Positions 7,048 through 15,745 of a stretch of DNA of 64,000 bases are shown in pieces. The first letter of the stretch is position 1, and each line of letters begins with the position of its first letter. The notes under the pieces were generated by a model. It ran no database searches, was not told where the DNA came from, and saw only the letters and a program-made list of their open reading frames with translations. A program made the translations under genes and the position numbers. The stretch comes from JALRAP01 sp046302815. Its GTDB lineage: Bacteria > Bacteroidota > Bacteroidia > AKYH767-A > OLB10. The DNA lies in contig JBKCHO010000056.1 of NCBI GenBank assembly GCA_046302815.1, positions 1-64,000 of the forward strand, in the 5' to 3' direction.

Positions 7048-8757
7048 TTATTCAGCCCATGATCTGATTTGATCAAGGGCGGGTAGCGACTCCTCAATCT
7101 TCATCTTCTTTCTCATTCCTCCCATATCGTTAAAAAGCTTGTTGAGGTTTGCGCTTTTAAGTTGTTCCTTGGTGGTGATGCCCAGTTTGGATAACATTCC
7201 TCTCCACGGCTCGGGTACCCCATCCACACCTGAAGTGCTTTGAGCTGATCCCTGTTGCACTTCTGGACGCATTTGTGGAAAAAACAAAACATCTTGGATG
7301 GAAGGTGAATTGGTCATGATCATAGAAAGGCGATCTATTCCGATACCAAGACCTGCGGTGGGAGGCATGCCGTATTCGATGGCGCGCAAAAAATCTTCAT
7401 CCAACTGCATCGCTTCCTCATCGCCCCTCTTACCCAACTCCAATTGTTCCTCGAAGCGCATACGCTGATCGATGGGGTCATTAAGTTCGCTGAAAGCATT
7501 ACAAATTTCCTTTCCATTGCAAATAGCCTCAAAACGCTCTACCAACCCTGACTTACTGCGATGCTTTTTTGCTAACGGAGACATTTCCACTGGATAGTCC
7601 GTAATGAATGTAGGCTGTATCAATTTATGCTCACATGTCTCGCCGAAAATCTCATCTATCAGCTTTCCCCTACCCATACTGTCATCCGTTTTGATGCCTA
7701 GTTTCTCTGCAACAACACGAATCTCCAACTCTGACATATTGCTGATGTCCGTACCTGTATAATGTTGTATAGCTTCATACATGGTAAACCGCTTCCATGG
7801 TCGCTTGAAATCAATTTCGTGCTCGCCCACCCTTACTTTGGTGGTTCCGTGCAAATCCAAAGCAATGCGTTCGACCATTTCCTCCACCATATCCATCATC
7901 CAATGGTAGTCCTTGTAAGCAACATACAACTCCATCTGCGTGAACTCAGGATTATGAAACCTGCTCATACCTTCATTTCGGAAATCCTTGGAAAACTCAT
8001 AAACACCATCGAAGCCACCAACAATCAGTCTCTTCAGATAAAGCTCATTGGCGATACGCAAATACAGCGTCATGTCGAGTGTATTGTGGTGGGTCTTGAA
8101 CGGCCGGGCTGCTGCACCTCCATACAACGGTTGAAGTATAGGCGTCTCCACCTCCAAATATCCTTTGGCATTTAGAAAATTCCTCATGGAATTTGTGAGC
8201 ATGGTACGCTTTACGAATGTTTCACGCACATGCGGATTCACAATCAAATCGACATACCGCTGACGATAACGAAGCTCCGGGTCGGAAAAAGCATCATATA
8301 CCACACCGTCTTTTTCCTTGACAATGGGTAAGGGTCTCAACGATTTGGTAAGCACCTTGAAAGAGGTTACATGTACGCTGATTTCCCCCAATTGGGTTTT
8401 GAAGGCATATCCGGTTACACCGATGATGTCACCTATGTCGAGAAGTTTTTTGAAAACAACATTATAAAGAACCTTGTCTTCTCCAGGGCATAAATCATCC
8501 CTTCTGAAATAAAGCTGTATGCGTCCTGTTGAATCCTGAAGTTCGGCAAAAGATGCATTGCCCATAATCCGGCGACTCATTATGCGACCGGCAACAGATA
8601 AGTTCTGCATTTCGGCTTGCTTCGATTCAAAATGCTCCAGCAAATACGCTGCAGTAATGTTCGATTCAAAACGCTCGGCCGGATAAGGGTCTATGCCGAG
8701 TTCTTGCAATTCCTTCAGCGCGTTTCTGCGCAAGAGTTCCTGCTCGTTGAGTTCCAT
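7048..8757 (-). CDS. lysS: Lysyl-tRNA synthetase, class II
   Basis: The 569-residue product charges tRNA-Lys in the cytoplasm. An N-terminal OB-fold anticodon-binding domain occupies about 55-160. The class II catalytic core follows, with motif 2 around FRNEGMSRFHNPEFTQME and motif 3 in GLGIGIDRL. After the usual LFFPQMRPE end the protein runs on for about 70 residues (EPWRGMLSKLGITTKEQLKSANLNKLFNDM), an extension known in other Bacteroidota LysRS and resembling a small helix-hairpin-helix-like module. It is the last gene of the leftward rimP-nusA-infB-lysS series and starts 6 bases after infB ends, so it is probably in the same operon. Confidence 0.97.
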   Translation of the reverse strand: MELNEQELLRRNALKELQELGIDPYPAERFESNITAAYLLEHFESKQAEMQNLSVAGRIMSRRIMGNASFAELQDSTGRIQLYFRRDDLCPGEDKVLYNVVFKKLLDIGDIIGVTGYAFKTQLGEISVHVTSFKVLTKSLRPLPIVKEKDGVVYDAFSDPELRYRQRYVDLIVNPHVRETFVKRTMLTNSMRNFLNAKGYLEVETPILQPLYGGAAARPFKTHHNTLDMTLYLRIANELYLKRLIVGGFDGVYEFSKDFRNEGMSRFHNPEFTQMELYVAYKDYHWMMDMVEEMVERIALDLHGTTKVRVGEHEIDFKRPWKRFTMYEAIQHYTGTDISNMSELEIRVVAEKLGIKTDDSMGRGKLIDEIFGETCEHKLIQPTFITDYPVEMSPLAKKHRSKSGLVERFEAICNGKEICNAFSELNDPIDQRMRFEEQLELGKRGDEEAMQLDEDFLRAIEYGMPPTAGLGIGIDRLSMIMTNSPSIQDVLFFPQMRPEVQQGSAQSTSGVDGVPEPWRGMLSKLGITTKEQLKSANLNKLFNDMGGMRKKMKIEESLPALDQIRSWAE

Positions 8758-8763
8758 ATGCTA

Positions 8764-11595
8764 TTAGGCAAGCGTTCTCTTGACGGCGACTTGCTCATAT
8801 CCTTCAATGATGTCGCCAACCTGTATGTCATTGAAATTGTTAATGCTCAATCCGCATTCGTAGCCTGTAGCCACTTCCTTCACATCATCTTTGAATCGAC
8901 GCAATGAAGACAATTCGCCTGTATAGGTTACTATACCATCGCGTATGACACGCACTTTGGTATTGCGGTTGATTTTTCCGTCCAATACCATACAACCAGC
9001 AACCGTACCGGCCTTTGGTATTTTGAAGGTTTCACGGATTTCGATATTGCAAACGATTTTCTCTTCAAACTCGGGAGCCAACATACCTTCCATAGCCGAC
9101 TTGAGTTCGTTGATGGCATCGTAAATGATGGAATACAAACGGATATCGATCTCCTCTTGTTCGGCCAACTTGCGAGCGTTCATAGATGGTCGCACCTGAA
9201 ATCCGATGATGATTGCATTGGATGCGGCGGCAAGGTTTACATCAGTTTCCGTGATGGCACCAACCGATTTGTGAATCACATTGACCTGTATTTCGGCTGT
9301 TGAAAGTTTCAATAAAGAATCGGCAAGGGCTTCAACGGAACCATCCACATCGCCCTTAACAATCACATTTAGTTCCTTGAAGTTTCCGATGGCCAAGCGG
9401 CGTCCGATTTCATCCAAGGTAATGTGCTTATGCGTTCGTATGCCTTGTTCGCGTTGCAATTGCTGGCGCTTGTTCGCGATTTCACGGGCCTCTCGTTCAT
9501 CATCCATCACATGGAACTGGTCTCCTGCCTGCACCGGACCAGGCATACCCAACATGATTACCGGTTGGGATGGTCCTACCTTGTTCATCTTGGCGCCACG
9601 CTCGTTGAAAAGGGCTTTCACTTTTCCAGCCTGCTTACCAGCCAACACGATATCACCTACACTCAAGGTACCGGCTTGCACCAGCATCGTGGTAACATAT
9701 CCTCTGCCTTTGTCGAGCGAGGATTCTATGACAGTTCCAACTCCGTTCTTGTCGGGGTTGGCTTTTAAATCCAATATTTCAGCTTCCAACAAAACCTTTT
9801 CCAAAAGCGTGTTCACATTCAATCCCTGCTTGGCTGAAATCTCCTGACATTGGTATTTTCCACCCCAATCCTCTACCAAAATATTCATTTTGGAGAGCTG
9901 TTCTCGAATTCTGTCGGGAGCGGCACCGGGCTTGTCAATTTTATTAATGGCAAAAACAATAGGCACATTGGCCGCTTGGGCGTGATTGATGGCTTCAATG
10001 GTTTGAGGCATCACACTGTCGTCCGCTGCAATCACAATGATGGCCACATCGGTAACCTTGGCTCCGCGAGCACGCATCGCTGTAAAGGCTTCGTGACCGG
10101 GCGTATCCAGGAAGGTGATTTTCCTACCATCTTCCAAAGAAACTTCGTAAGCACCTATATGCTGCGTGATTCCTCCGGCCTCACCTGCAATTACATTCGC
10201 TTTACGGATGTAATCCAACAAAGATGTTTTTCCGTGATCGACGTGTCCCATAACGGTAACTATGGGAGCGCGAGGTCTCAATGTTTCGGGATCATCTGGC
10301 TTATCTTGTATCGCATCCTGAACATCCGCCGAAACAAACTCCACCTTGTAACCGAACTCATCGGCTACAACGGCGAGCGTCTCAGCGTCCAATCGTTGGT
10401 TAATTGAAACGATGATGCCAAGGCTCATACAGGTTGCGATGATTTGAGTAACCTGTACATTCAACATCTTGGCCAGTTCACTGGCGGTTACGAATTCCGT
10501 AACCTTGATGGTTTTGTTCAGGTTGGATTCATCAGCTGCAATCTCTTCTTCTCTTCGAAGAGCTTCTCGTTTTTCTTTACGGTATTTGGATGACTTCGTT
10601 TTCCCTCCCGAACCGCTCAAGCGGGCGAGGGTCGCTTTGATTTGATCTTGAATCTCCTTGTCGGTGGGTTCAGCCTTGGGCGCAGCCGCGGGGCGCTTGC
10701 CTCTGTTAGGACCTCCTCCAGGACGACCCCAATCTGTTTTATCAGTTGGTGGTCTTTGGAAGGATGTATCAGAGATGTTAACTTTTTTCTCAGTGCGCTT
10801 ACGCTTCTTCTTCTGATCTTCGTTGGAAGATGGTCCGCTTTTCTTTTTCGGAGGATCGATAGGCAAATCTATCTTGCCAAGTATGGTTGGTCCCGAAAGC
10901 TTATCGCGATCCATTCTGAAAGGTGCGGCAGGTGCTTCAGGCTCGGCAGGAGCTTCAGGAATCTCAGGGGCAGGTTCCGGCTCAACGGCTACCGGTGGAG
11001 GTGTTGCCTCAACAGGCTCCGGCTCAACAGCCACTACCTTTGACTTGCCTTTTCCTTTTTTGGTTCCATTGTCCTCTTCTTCAGCAGGTGCTTCTTCCTC
11101 CTTCTTTTTAACGGTCTTCTTTTTAGGCTTTTCCAATGCACCCAAGTCAATCTTATCAATGACCTTGGGTTGTGTTTTATCAATCTTCGCCTTGATAACC
11201 TCTGGTTCTGGCTCCGCTTTTTTCGCTTTGGTTTTGGCAGGAGTTGACTTGCCTTTTTCTGCGGCAGTCTGTTTTATCTGAATCAACTCTCTGGTCAGCG
11301 CCTCATCATTCTGCTCCGGCTCAGCTTCCGTTTTTTCCCCAACTGCAGGGGTCTTAGCTTCAATAACCACATTGTCCTTGCGGAACTTTTGTGTGGTGAT
11401 TTCCTCAGCCGACTTTTTTGCCTGCTTGTCGGATTGGAATTCCTTCAGCAGGAGGTCATAGGCCTCTGTGGAGATTTTGGCGTTAGGGTTCTTATCGACT
11501 TTGATTCCCTTTTTATCGAGGAAATCCACGACATGGTCGATACCCACACCGATCTCTTTGAGGACCTTGTTAAGTCGTATGGTGGCTTCTGACAT
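8764..11595 (-). CDS. infB: Translation initiation factor IF-2
   Basis: The 943-residue GTPase delivers initiator tRNA to the 30S ribosome. The IF2-N domain occupies about 1-55 (IRLNKVLKEIGVGIDHVVDFLD). A long charged linker rich in Lys, Glu, Pro and Ala follows (about 75-340), then a second IF2-N-like segment (VTEFVTASELAKMLNV). The G domain carries GHVDHGKTS near residue 450, DTPGHEAF, NKIDKPGA and SAK. Domains II to IV end in NNFNDIQVGDIIEGYE. The length is usual for the phylum. It lies between nusA and lysS, the conserved rimP-nusA-infB order. Confidence 0.98.
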   Translation of the reverse strand: MSEATIRLNKVLKEIGVGIDHVVDFLDKKGIKVDKNPNAKISTEAYDLLLKEFQSDKQAKKSAEEITTQKFRKDNVVIEAKTPAVGEKTEAEPEQNDEALTRELIQIKQTAAEKGKSTPAKTKAKKAEPEPEVIKAKIDKTQPKVIDKIDLGALEKPKKKTVKKKEEEAPAEEEDNGTKKGKGKSKVVAVEPEPVEATPPPVAVEPEPAPEIPEAPAEPEAPAAPFRMDRDKLSGPTILGKIDLPIDPPKKKSGPSSNEDQKKKRKRTEKKVNISDTSFQRPPTDKTDWGRPGGGPNRGKRPAAAPKAEPTDKEIQDQIKATLARLSGSGGKTKSSKYRKEKREALRREEEIAADESNLNKTIKVTEFVTASELAKMLNVQVTQIIATCMSLGIIVSINQRLDAETLAVVADEFGYKVEFVSADVQDAIQDKPDDPETLRPRAPIVTVMGHVDHGKTSLLDYIRKANVIAGEAGGITQHIGAYEVSLEDGRKITFLDTPGHEAFTAMRARGAKVTDVAIIVIAADDSVMPQTIEAINHAQAANVPIVFAINKIDKPGAAPDRIREQLSKMNILVEDWGGKYQCQEISAKQGLNVNTLLEKVLLEAEILDLKANPDKNGVGTVIESSLDKGRGYVTTMLVQAGTLSVGDIVLAGKQAGKVKALFNERGAKMNKVGPSQPVIMLGMPGPVQAGDQFHVMDDEREAREIANKRQQLQREQGIRTHKHITLDEIGRRLAIGNFKELNVIVKGDVDGSVEALADSLLKLSTAEIQVNVIHKSVGAITETDVNLAAASNAIIIGFQVRPSMNARKLAEQEEIDIRLYSIIYDAINELKSAMEGMLAPEFEEKIVCNIEIRETFKIPKAGTVAGCMVLDGKINRNTKVRVIRDGIVTYTGELSSLRRFKDDVKEVATGYECGLSINNFNDIQVGDIIEGYEQVAVKRTLA

Positions 11596-11667
11596 TCGTT
11601 GATTTGGTTTTACTGTATCGTTAATTATTGCTTAATCATGGGCTCATGCCCGGTATCACAAGGGCGC

Positions 11668-12903
11668 TCATTCGAATTCGGAGCGTAGTATGCGCAACAC
11701 CTCGCGGATGGTTTCCTCTTCGAGGTCGGTGCGCTTTACAAGGTCTTCTATTCCGATGGCTATAACACTTTTCGCCGTATCGCATCCGATTCCCTTGAGT
11801 TCATCCAAAATCCAAACATCAATTTCATCAGAAAACTCGTCGAGATCCACATCCTCCTCCACATCCTCCGAATCGCGATAGACATCGATCTCGTAACCGG
11901 TTAGTCGTCCGGCGAGGCGGATATTGTGTCCTCCTTTGCCGATGGCCAATGAAACCTGATCGGGTTTCATATACACTGCTGCGCGTTTGTTTTCCTCGTC
12001 TATGCGGATAGAGGAAATTTTGGCGGGAGACAGTGCTCTGGTGATATAAAGTGTGAGGTTGTTGGTGTAATTGATAACATCGATGTTTTCGTTCTTCAAT
12101 TCACGAACGATACCATGGATTCTCGAACCTTTCATTCCAACACAAGCTCCAACAGGATCGATTCGATCGTCATAGGATTCAACAGCAACCTTGGCTCTTT
12201 CTCCGGGTTCGCGTACAATGTTCTTAATGGTGATGAGGCCATCAAATACTTCGGGAACCTCCTGTTCGAACAGGCGCTCAAGAAACAGTGGGGAGGTTCT
12301 TGACAGAATGATCTTCGGGGTTCCGTTGACCATTTCTACGCGAACCACTACCGATCTAACCGAGTCGCCTTTGCGGAAAAAGTCGGAAGGAATTTGTTCC
12401 TGCTTGGGAAGGATGAGCTCGTTACCTTCATCGTCCAACACCAAAGCCTCTTTTTTCCAAACCTGGTATACTTCACCTGTGATGATATCACCAACGCGAT
12501 CTTTGTATTTGCGATAGATGGCATCCTTTTCAAGTTCCATAACGCGGGCCTGCAGGTTTTGGCGGGCAGCCAAAACAGCACGACGACCGAAAGCTTCGAG
12601 TTTGACGGGCTCCACGACTTCCTCGCCTACTTCAAAATCGGGTTCGATTTTCACCGCTTCGGAATATGGGATTTGAAGGTTTTCATCCTCTACCATGCCA
12701 TCGTCCACGATGGTGCGGCTACGCCACACTTCCAAGTCGCCTTTGTCGATGTTTATAATGATGTTGAGATTGTCGGCCGTACCGTACTTTTTCTTCAACA
12801 TGTTCCTGAACACATCCTCTAGGATGGAGGTCATGGTAGGGCGGTCGATGCTTTTGAATTCCTTGAACTCCGAGAATGATTCAATAAGGACTGAGTGATC
12901 CAT
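11668..12903 (-). CDS. nusA: Transcription termination/antitermination factor NusA
   Basis: The 411-residue product binds RNA polymerase and nascent RNA to control pausing, termination and antitermination. The N-terminal polymerase-binding domain occupies about 1-125, an S1 domain about 130-200 (GDIITGEVYQV), and two KH domains about 205-345 (GACVGMKGSRIHGIVREL, LAIGKGGHNIRLAGRLTGYEIDV). A short helical tail ends the protein, without the acidic repeats of E. coli. It begins 2 bases after rimP. Because NusA acts on terminators, the hairpin in the operon leader (13385-13407) could offer it a way to control its own operon; this is inference. Confidence 0.97.
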   Translation of the reverse strand: MDHSVLIESFSEFKEFKSIDRPTMTSILEDVFRNMLKKKYGTADNLNIIINIDKGDLEVWRSRTIVDDGMVEDENLQIPYSEAVKIEPDFEVGEEVVEPVKLEAFGRRAVLAARQNLQARVMELEKDAIYRKYKDRVGDIITGEVYQVWKKEALVLDDEGNELILPKQEQIPSDFFRKGDSVRSVVVRVEMVNGTPKIILSRTSPLFLERLFEQEVPEVFDGLITIKNIVREPGERAKVAVESYDDRIDPVGACVGMKGSRIHGIVRELKNENIDVINYTNNLTLYITRALSPAKISSIRIDEENKRAAVYMKPDQVSLAIGKGGHNIRLAGRLTGYEIDVYRDSEDVEEDVDLDEFSDEIDVWILDELKGIGCDTAKSVIAIGIEDLVKRTDLEEETIREVLRILRSEFE

Positions 12904-12905
12904 TA

Positions 12906-13376
12906 CTAGTTGTTTTTGAATGTCAGTATTAGTTTGGTTTCTTTTATTTTGTCGTATCCGAAACGGTTTCGTGTTTCGGTAATGGTTTTGGTTTTATTCT
13001 GTTTTTTCGAAACTGTTTCGACCAGCTCGAACCCTGTTTCATCCGCCGAGCCTATAACGCCTTTGTGTTCGCGCCCTTCGGATGTGACCACTCTGGCTTG
13101 TCGGCCGATTCTCCTTAGATATTGCTGATACACTCGTAGTGGCTGGTCCATGCCAGGAGAAGATACTTCCAGTTCATGTGATTCCCATACGCCATCAGCG
13201 TCGAGCCTGTCGGTGATCAATCGGCTGAGCTCGGCACATTCGGATAAGGTGATGCCAATCGGCTTGTCGACATAAACCGCCACTTTCGAAGTTGAGGTCT
13301 TTACCTCCACCAAGAAGCGGTCTGTTGTACCGATCCATTCTTTTACGATGGATTCTATTTGCTCTTTCAACACCAT
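12906..13376 (-). CDS. rimP: Ribosome maturation factor RimP
   Basis: The 156-residue product has the RimP fold: an N-terminal alpha/beta domain with CAELSRLITDRLDADGVWESHELEVSSPGMDQPL, and a C-terminal SH3-like barrel from about residue 88. It assists 30S subunit assembly. It is the first gene of the leftward rimP-nusA-infB-lysS unit. The ATG at 13376 follows a short leader that holds a terminator-like hairpin; no Shine-Dalgarno sequence is visible. Confidence 0.92.
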   Translation of the reverse strand: MVLKEQIESIVKEWIGTTDRFLVEVKTSTSKVAVYVDKPIGITLSECAELSRLITDRLDADGVWESHELEVSSPGMDQPLRVYQQYLRRIGRQARVVTSEGREHKGVIGSADETGFELVETVSKKQNKTKTITETRNRFGYDKIKETKLILTFKNN

Positions 13377-13384
13377 TGGACATT

Positions 13385-13407
13385 AAAAAAGGGGACTGGT
13401 GTCCCCT
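13385..13407 (-). terminator. Terminator-like hairpin in the leader of the rimP-nusA-infB operon
   Basis: Read on the minus strand, AGGGGAC pairs perfectly with GTCCCCT around ACCA and runs into TTTTTT, only 9 bases before the rimP start codon. It lies downstream of the -7 box at 13432-13439. In this position it would act as an attenuator rather than as the end of a gene, since no minus-strand gene precedes it. Confidence 0.65.
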
Positions 13408-13431
13408 CTTTCACTATCATATTTTCAGGTG

Positions 13432-13439
13432 CAAATATA
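13432..13439 (-). promoter_or_regulatory. Candidate -7 promoter box (TATATTTG) of the rimP operon
   Basis: The minus strand reads TATATTTG, a full TAnnTTTG match. Transcription would start near 13425, giving a leader of about 50 nucleotides. A TTGAC sequence lies somewhat further upstream than the ideal -33 spacing. Confidence 0.5.
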
Positions 13440-13656
13440 CAACAATTTCCTTAAAACGGGTCAATGAACGAAGTGCATCGTTGCCTTCTTCGAAAATCCT
13501 TTATCATCTGGATAAACAATCGATTGTTAATCACTTGTTCATATTAAGAGTCGAAACGCCCTTTGTTTACAGATAGATTTGTAAATAATTGATTAATAAT
13601 TAGGAAGCACCCGCCACCAATATATAATTGCCTGATTATCAAATTTTTGTGTTGTC
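13440..13656. other. Divergent promoter region between the rimP operon and mnmG
   Basis: About 215 AT-rich bases without a gene. One 8-of-9 match to a DnaA box (TCTGGATAA, 13507-13515) and a full -7 match for mnmG (13574-13581) are visible. A single imperfect DnaA box is not enough to call an origin. Confidence 0.4.
13574..13581 (+). promoter_or_regulatory. Candidate -7 promoter box (TAGATTTG) for mnmG
   Basis: A full TAnnTTTG match about 100 bases before the mnmG start. The resulting leader would include the parS-like site at 13657. No good -33 box was found. Confidence 0.35.
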
Positions 13657-13670
13657 GTTTCACGTGAAAC
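13657..13670. promoter_or_regulatory. parS-like site 1 (GTTTCACGTGAAAC)
   Basis: This perfect 14-bp palindrome equals the core of the bacterial parS consensus TGTTTCACGTGAAACA, the centromere-like site bound by ParB. Only the two outermost bases differ. It lies 10 bases before the mnmG start codon, so bound ParB could also affect translation or transcription of mnmG. Confidence 0.75.
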
Positions 13671-13680
13671 CCCTCCTTAA

Positions 13681-15546
13681 ATGAAATACCCTGATTATGA
13701 CATTATTGTAGTTGGTGCAGGTCACGCAGGGTGCGAGGCTGCAGCTGCAGCTGCAAACATGGGGTCTAAGGTGCTGCTGATTACGATGAACATGCAAACC
13801 ATTGCACAGATGTCATGTAATCCAGCCATGGGGGGAATTGCTAAGGGGCAGATTATCAGAGAGGTAGATGCATTAGGTGGCTACTCCGGTATTGTAACTG
13901 ACCGATCAATGATTCAGTTCCGTATGTTGAACCGGTCAAAGGGTCCAGCCATGTGGAGCCCCCGGTCACAAAACGACAGGATGCGCTTTGCGGAGGAGTG
14001 GAGGATGATGTTGGAGCAAACTCCGAATGTAGATTTCTGGCAGGATATGGCAAGCGGAATTACCGTGGAGGATGGGAAGGTGGTTGGTGTTACGACAGGG
14101 ATGGGTGTTACATTCAAGTCCAAGGCTGTTGTACTAACCAACGGAACCTTTTTGAATGGCTTGATTCATATCGGAGAGAAAAGAATCGGAGGTGGACGAA
14201 CCGGCGAAAAAGCCTCTACAGGTATTACCGAACAACTGGTGTCTCTAGGCTTTGAGAGTGGTCGAATGAAAACAGGAACGCCTCCTCGAATTGATGGTCG
14301 TTCTTTGGATTACTCCAAAATGGAAGAGCAAAAAGGTGACGAGGATCCAGGGAAATTCTCCTACACCGATACACCCCGACTTGAAAAACAAAGAAGCTGT
14401 CATGTAACCTACACGAACGAAAAGGTGCATGAAATTCTGCGTACCGGATTCGAAAAATCACCAATGTTCACGGGGCGGATACAAGGATTGGGACCAAGAT
14501 ACTGCCCCTCCATTGAAGATAAGATTAACCGTTTTTCAGATAGGGACAGACATCAGCTATTCGTAGAGCCGGAGGGATGGAATACGGTAGAAATTTATGT
14601 GAACGGATTTTCATCATCACTGCCAGAAGACATTCAGTATAAAGCACTTAGGCTGATTCCTGGGTTTGAAAATGCCAAGATGTTTCGGCCAGGCTATGCC
14701 ATTGAGTACGATTATTTTCCACCTATTCAGCTGCAAACAACACTAGAAACAAAGCTAGTTAAGAACCTTTATTTCGCTGGTCAAATCAATGGCACCACTG
14801 GATACGAGGAGGCCGCGTGTCAAGGCTTAATGGCTGGAATAAACGCACACCAGTCTATTCATCGTAAAGAGCCACTTGTTTTGGATCGATCTGAAGCCTA
14901 TATAGGCGTTTTAATAGACGATTTAGTAACCAAAGGCACCGATGAGCCATATCGAATGTTCACCTCAAGAGCAGAGTTCAGAACCTTACTCAGGCAAGAC
15001 AATGCAGACATCCGTTTGACTGGGCTGGGCCATAAATTAGGTTTAGCATCAAGCGAACGATACAATCGGATGCTTGAAAAAGTTGATGAAAGCGACCTAT
15101 TGATTTCTTTTATGAAGGAGCAAAGCATTTCGCCCGATGAGATAAATGGAGCCCTAAGCGACAACGGAGAAGAGCCCATCCGCCAAAAACAGAAAATGAT
15201 TTCGCTCCTTACGAGACCTCAAATATCCATTCGTGACTTGATTCAATGGTTGCCCATCCTCAAAAGCAAAGCGGAAAGCCTATCGATTGAAGCCGTAGAA
15301 AACGCTGAAATCTCGATTAAGTATGAAGGCTACATCCAAAAAGAGAGGCTGATGGCTGAAAAAATGAGCAAGCTCGAGCACATATCTCTTGATGAAGATT
15401 TCGATTACAGTAAGCTAACATCCCTATCTTCCGAAGCGAGACAAAAACTCGCAACGGTTAAGCCCAAAACTTTGGGGCAAGCATCCAGGATAAGTGGCGT
15501 TAACCCATCAGACATTTCCATTTTGTTGGTCCATATGGGTCGTTAG
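13681..15546 (+). CDS. mnmG: tRNA uridine-5-carboxymethylaminomethyl modification enzyme MnmG (GidA)
   Basis: The 621-residue flavoprotein works with MnmE to modify U34 of certain tRNAs. The FAD-binding Rossmann motif VVGAGHAGCEAAAAAANMG starts near residue 10. Conserved CNPAMGGIAKG, GTFLNGLIHIG and FAGQINGTTGYEEAA segments follow, and the C-terminal MnmE/tRNA-binding helices end in ASRISGVNPSDISILLVHMGR. Length and domains are normal for the family. It diverges from the rimP operon and is flanked on both sides by parS-like sites. Confidence 0.98.
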   Translation: MKYPDYDIIVVGAGHAGCEAAAAAANMGSKVLLITMNMQTIAQMSCNPAMGGIAKGQIIREVDALGGYSGIVTDRSMIQFRMLNRSKGPAMWSPRSQNDRMRFAEEWRMMLEQTPNVDFWQDMASGITVEDGKVVGVTTGMGVTFKSKAVVLTNGTFLNGLIHIGEKRIGGGRTGEKASTGITEQLVSLGFESGRMKTGTPPRIDGRSLDYSKMEEQKGDEDPGKFSYTDTPRLEKQRSCHVTYTNEKVHEILRTGFEKSPMFTGRIQGLGPRYCPSIEDKINRFSDRDRHQLFVEPEGWNTVEIYVNGFSSSLPEDIQYKALRLIPGFENAKMFRPGYAIEYDYFPPIQLQTTLETKLVKNLYFAGQINGTTGYEEAACQGLMAGINAHQSIHRKEPLVLDRSEAYIGVLIDDLVTKGTDEPYRMFTSRAEFRTLLRQDNADIRLTGLGHKLGLASSERYNRMLEKVDESDLLISFMKEQSISPDEINGALSDNGEEPIRQKQKMISLLTRPQISIRDLIQWLPILKSKAESLSIEAVENAEISIKYEGYIQKERLMAEKMSKLEHISLDEDFDYSKLTSLSSEARQKLATVKPKTLGQASRISGVNPSDISILLVHMGR

Positions 15547-15571
15547 TGTTTCTCGTGAAACACTTTTTTTA
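15545..15571 (+). terminator. mnmG terminator that contains a parS-like sequence
   Basis: AGTGTTTC pairs perfectly with GAAACACT around TCGT, directly at the mnmG stop codon, and is followed by a run of seven T. The stem-loop is a textbook intrinsic terminator. Confidence 0.85.
15547..15562. promoter_or_regulatory. parS-like site 2 (TGTTTCTCGTGAAACA)
   Basis: Fifteen of 16 positions match the parS consensus TGTTTCACGTGAAACA; only one central base differs. The sequence lies inside the mnmG terminator stem, so the match may reflect dual use or may be a by-product of the hairpin. Confidence 0.5.
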
Positions 15572-15586
15572 TTTTTTTCTAGATTT

Positions 15587-15602
15587 TTCGTGAATTCGTG
15601 AA
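15587..15602. repeat. Tandem 8-bp repeat TTCGTGAA x2
   Basis: Two exact head-to-tail copies of TTCGTGAA resemble parS half-sites (TCGTGAAA occurs in the site at 15547). They may be decayed parS sequence. Confidence 0.5.
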
Positions 15603-15729
15603 AATTAATTTTTTATTTTTTTAAATAATTAATTTTTTGAATTTTATTTGAGGGATAAGTTAAGATGAACTCTTGCTTAAGATAGATTGAGCTACACAAA
15701 GCCAACAAAATGCTGTCAGGCGAGCATCT

Positions 15730-15745
15730 TGTTTCACGTGAAATG
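15730..15745. promoter_or_regulatory. parS-like site 3 (TGTTTCACGTGAAATG)
   Basis: Fourteen of 16 positions match the parS consensus, including the whole central CACGTG with both TTT/AAA arms. It is free of genes and hairpin terminators, so ParB binding is the simplest explanation. Confidence 0.65.

Noticed and set aside
7762..8175. 137-residue open frame opposite lysS
   Set aside because: It lies wholly on the complement of a well-supported synthetase gene and shows no domain pattern.
10642..11281. Long open frames opposite the infB linker
   Set aside because: They are antisense shadows of the Lys/Glu/Pro/Ala-rich coding sequence and have serine-, arginine- or leucine-rich low-complexity products.
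13507..13515. Single DnaA-box-like TCTGGATAA between rimP and mnmG
   Set aside because: One 8-of-9 match without a cluster does not support an origin.
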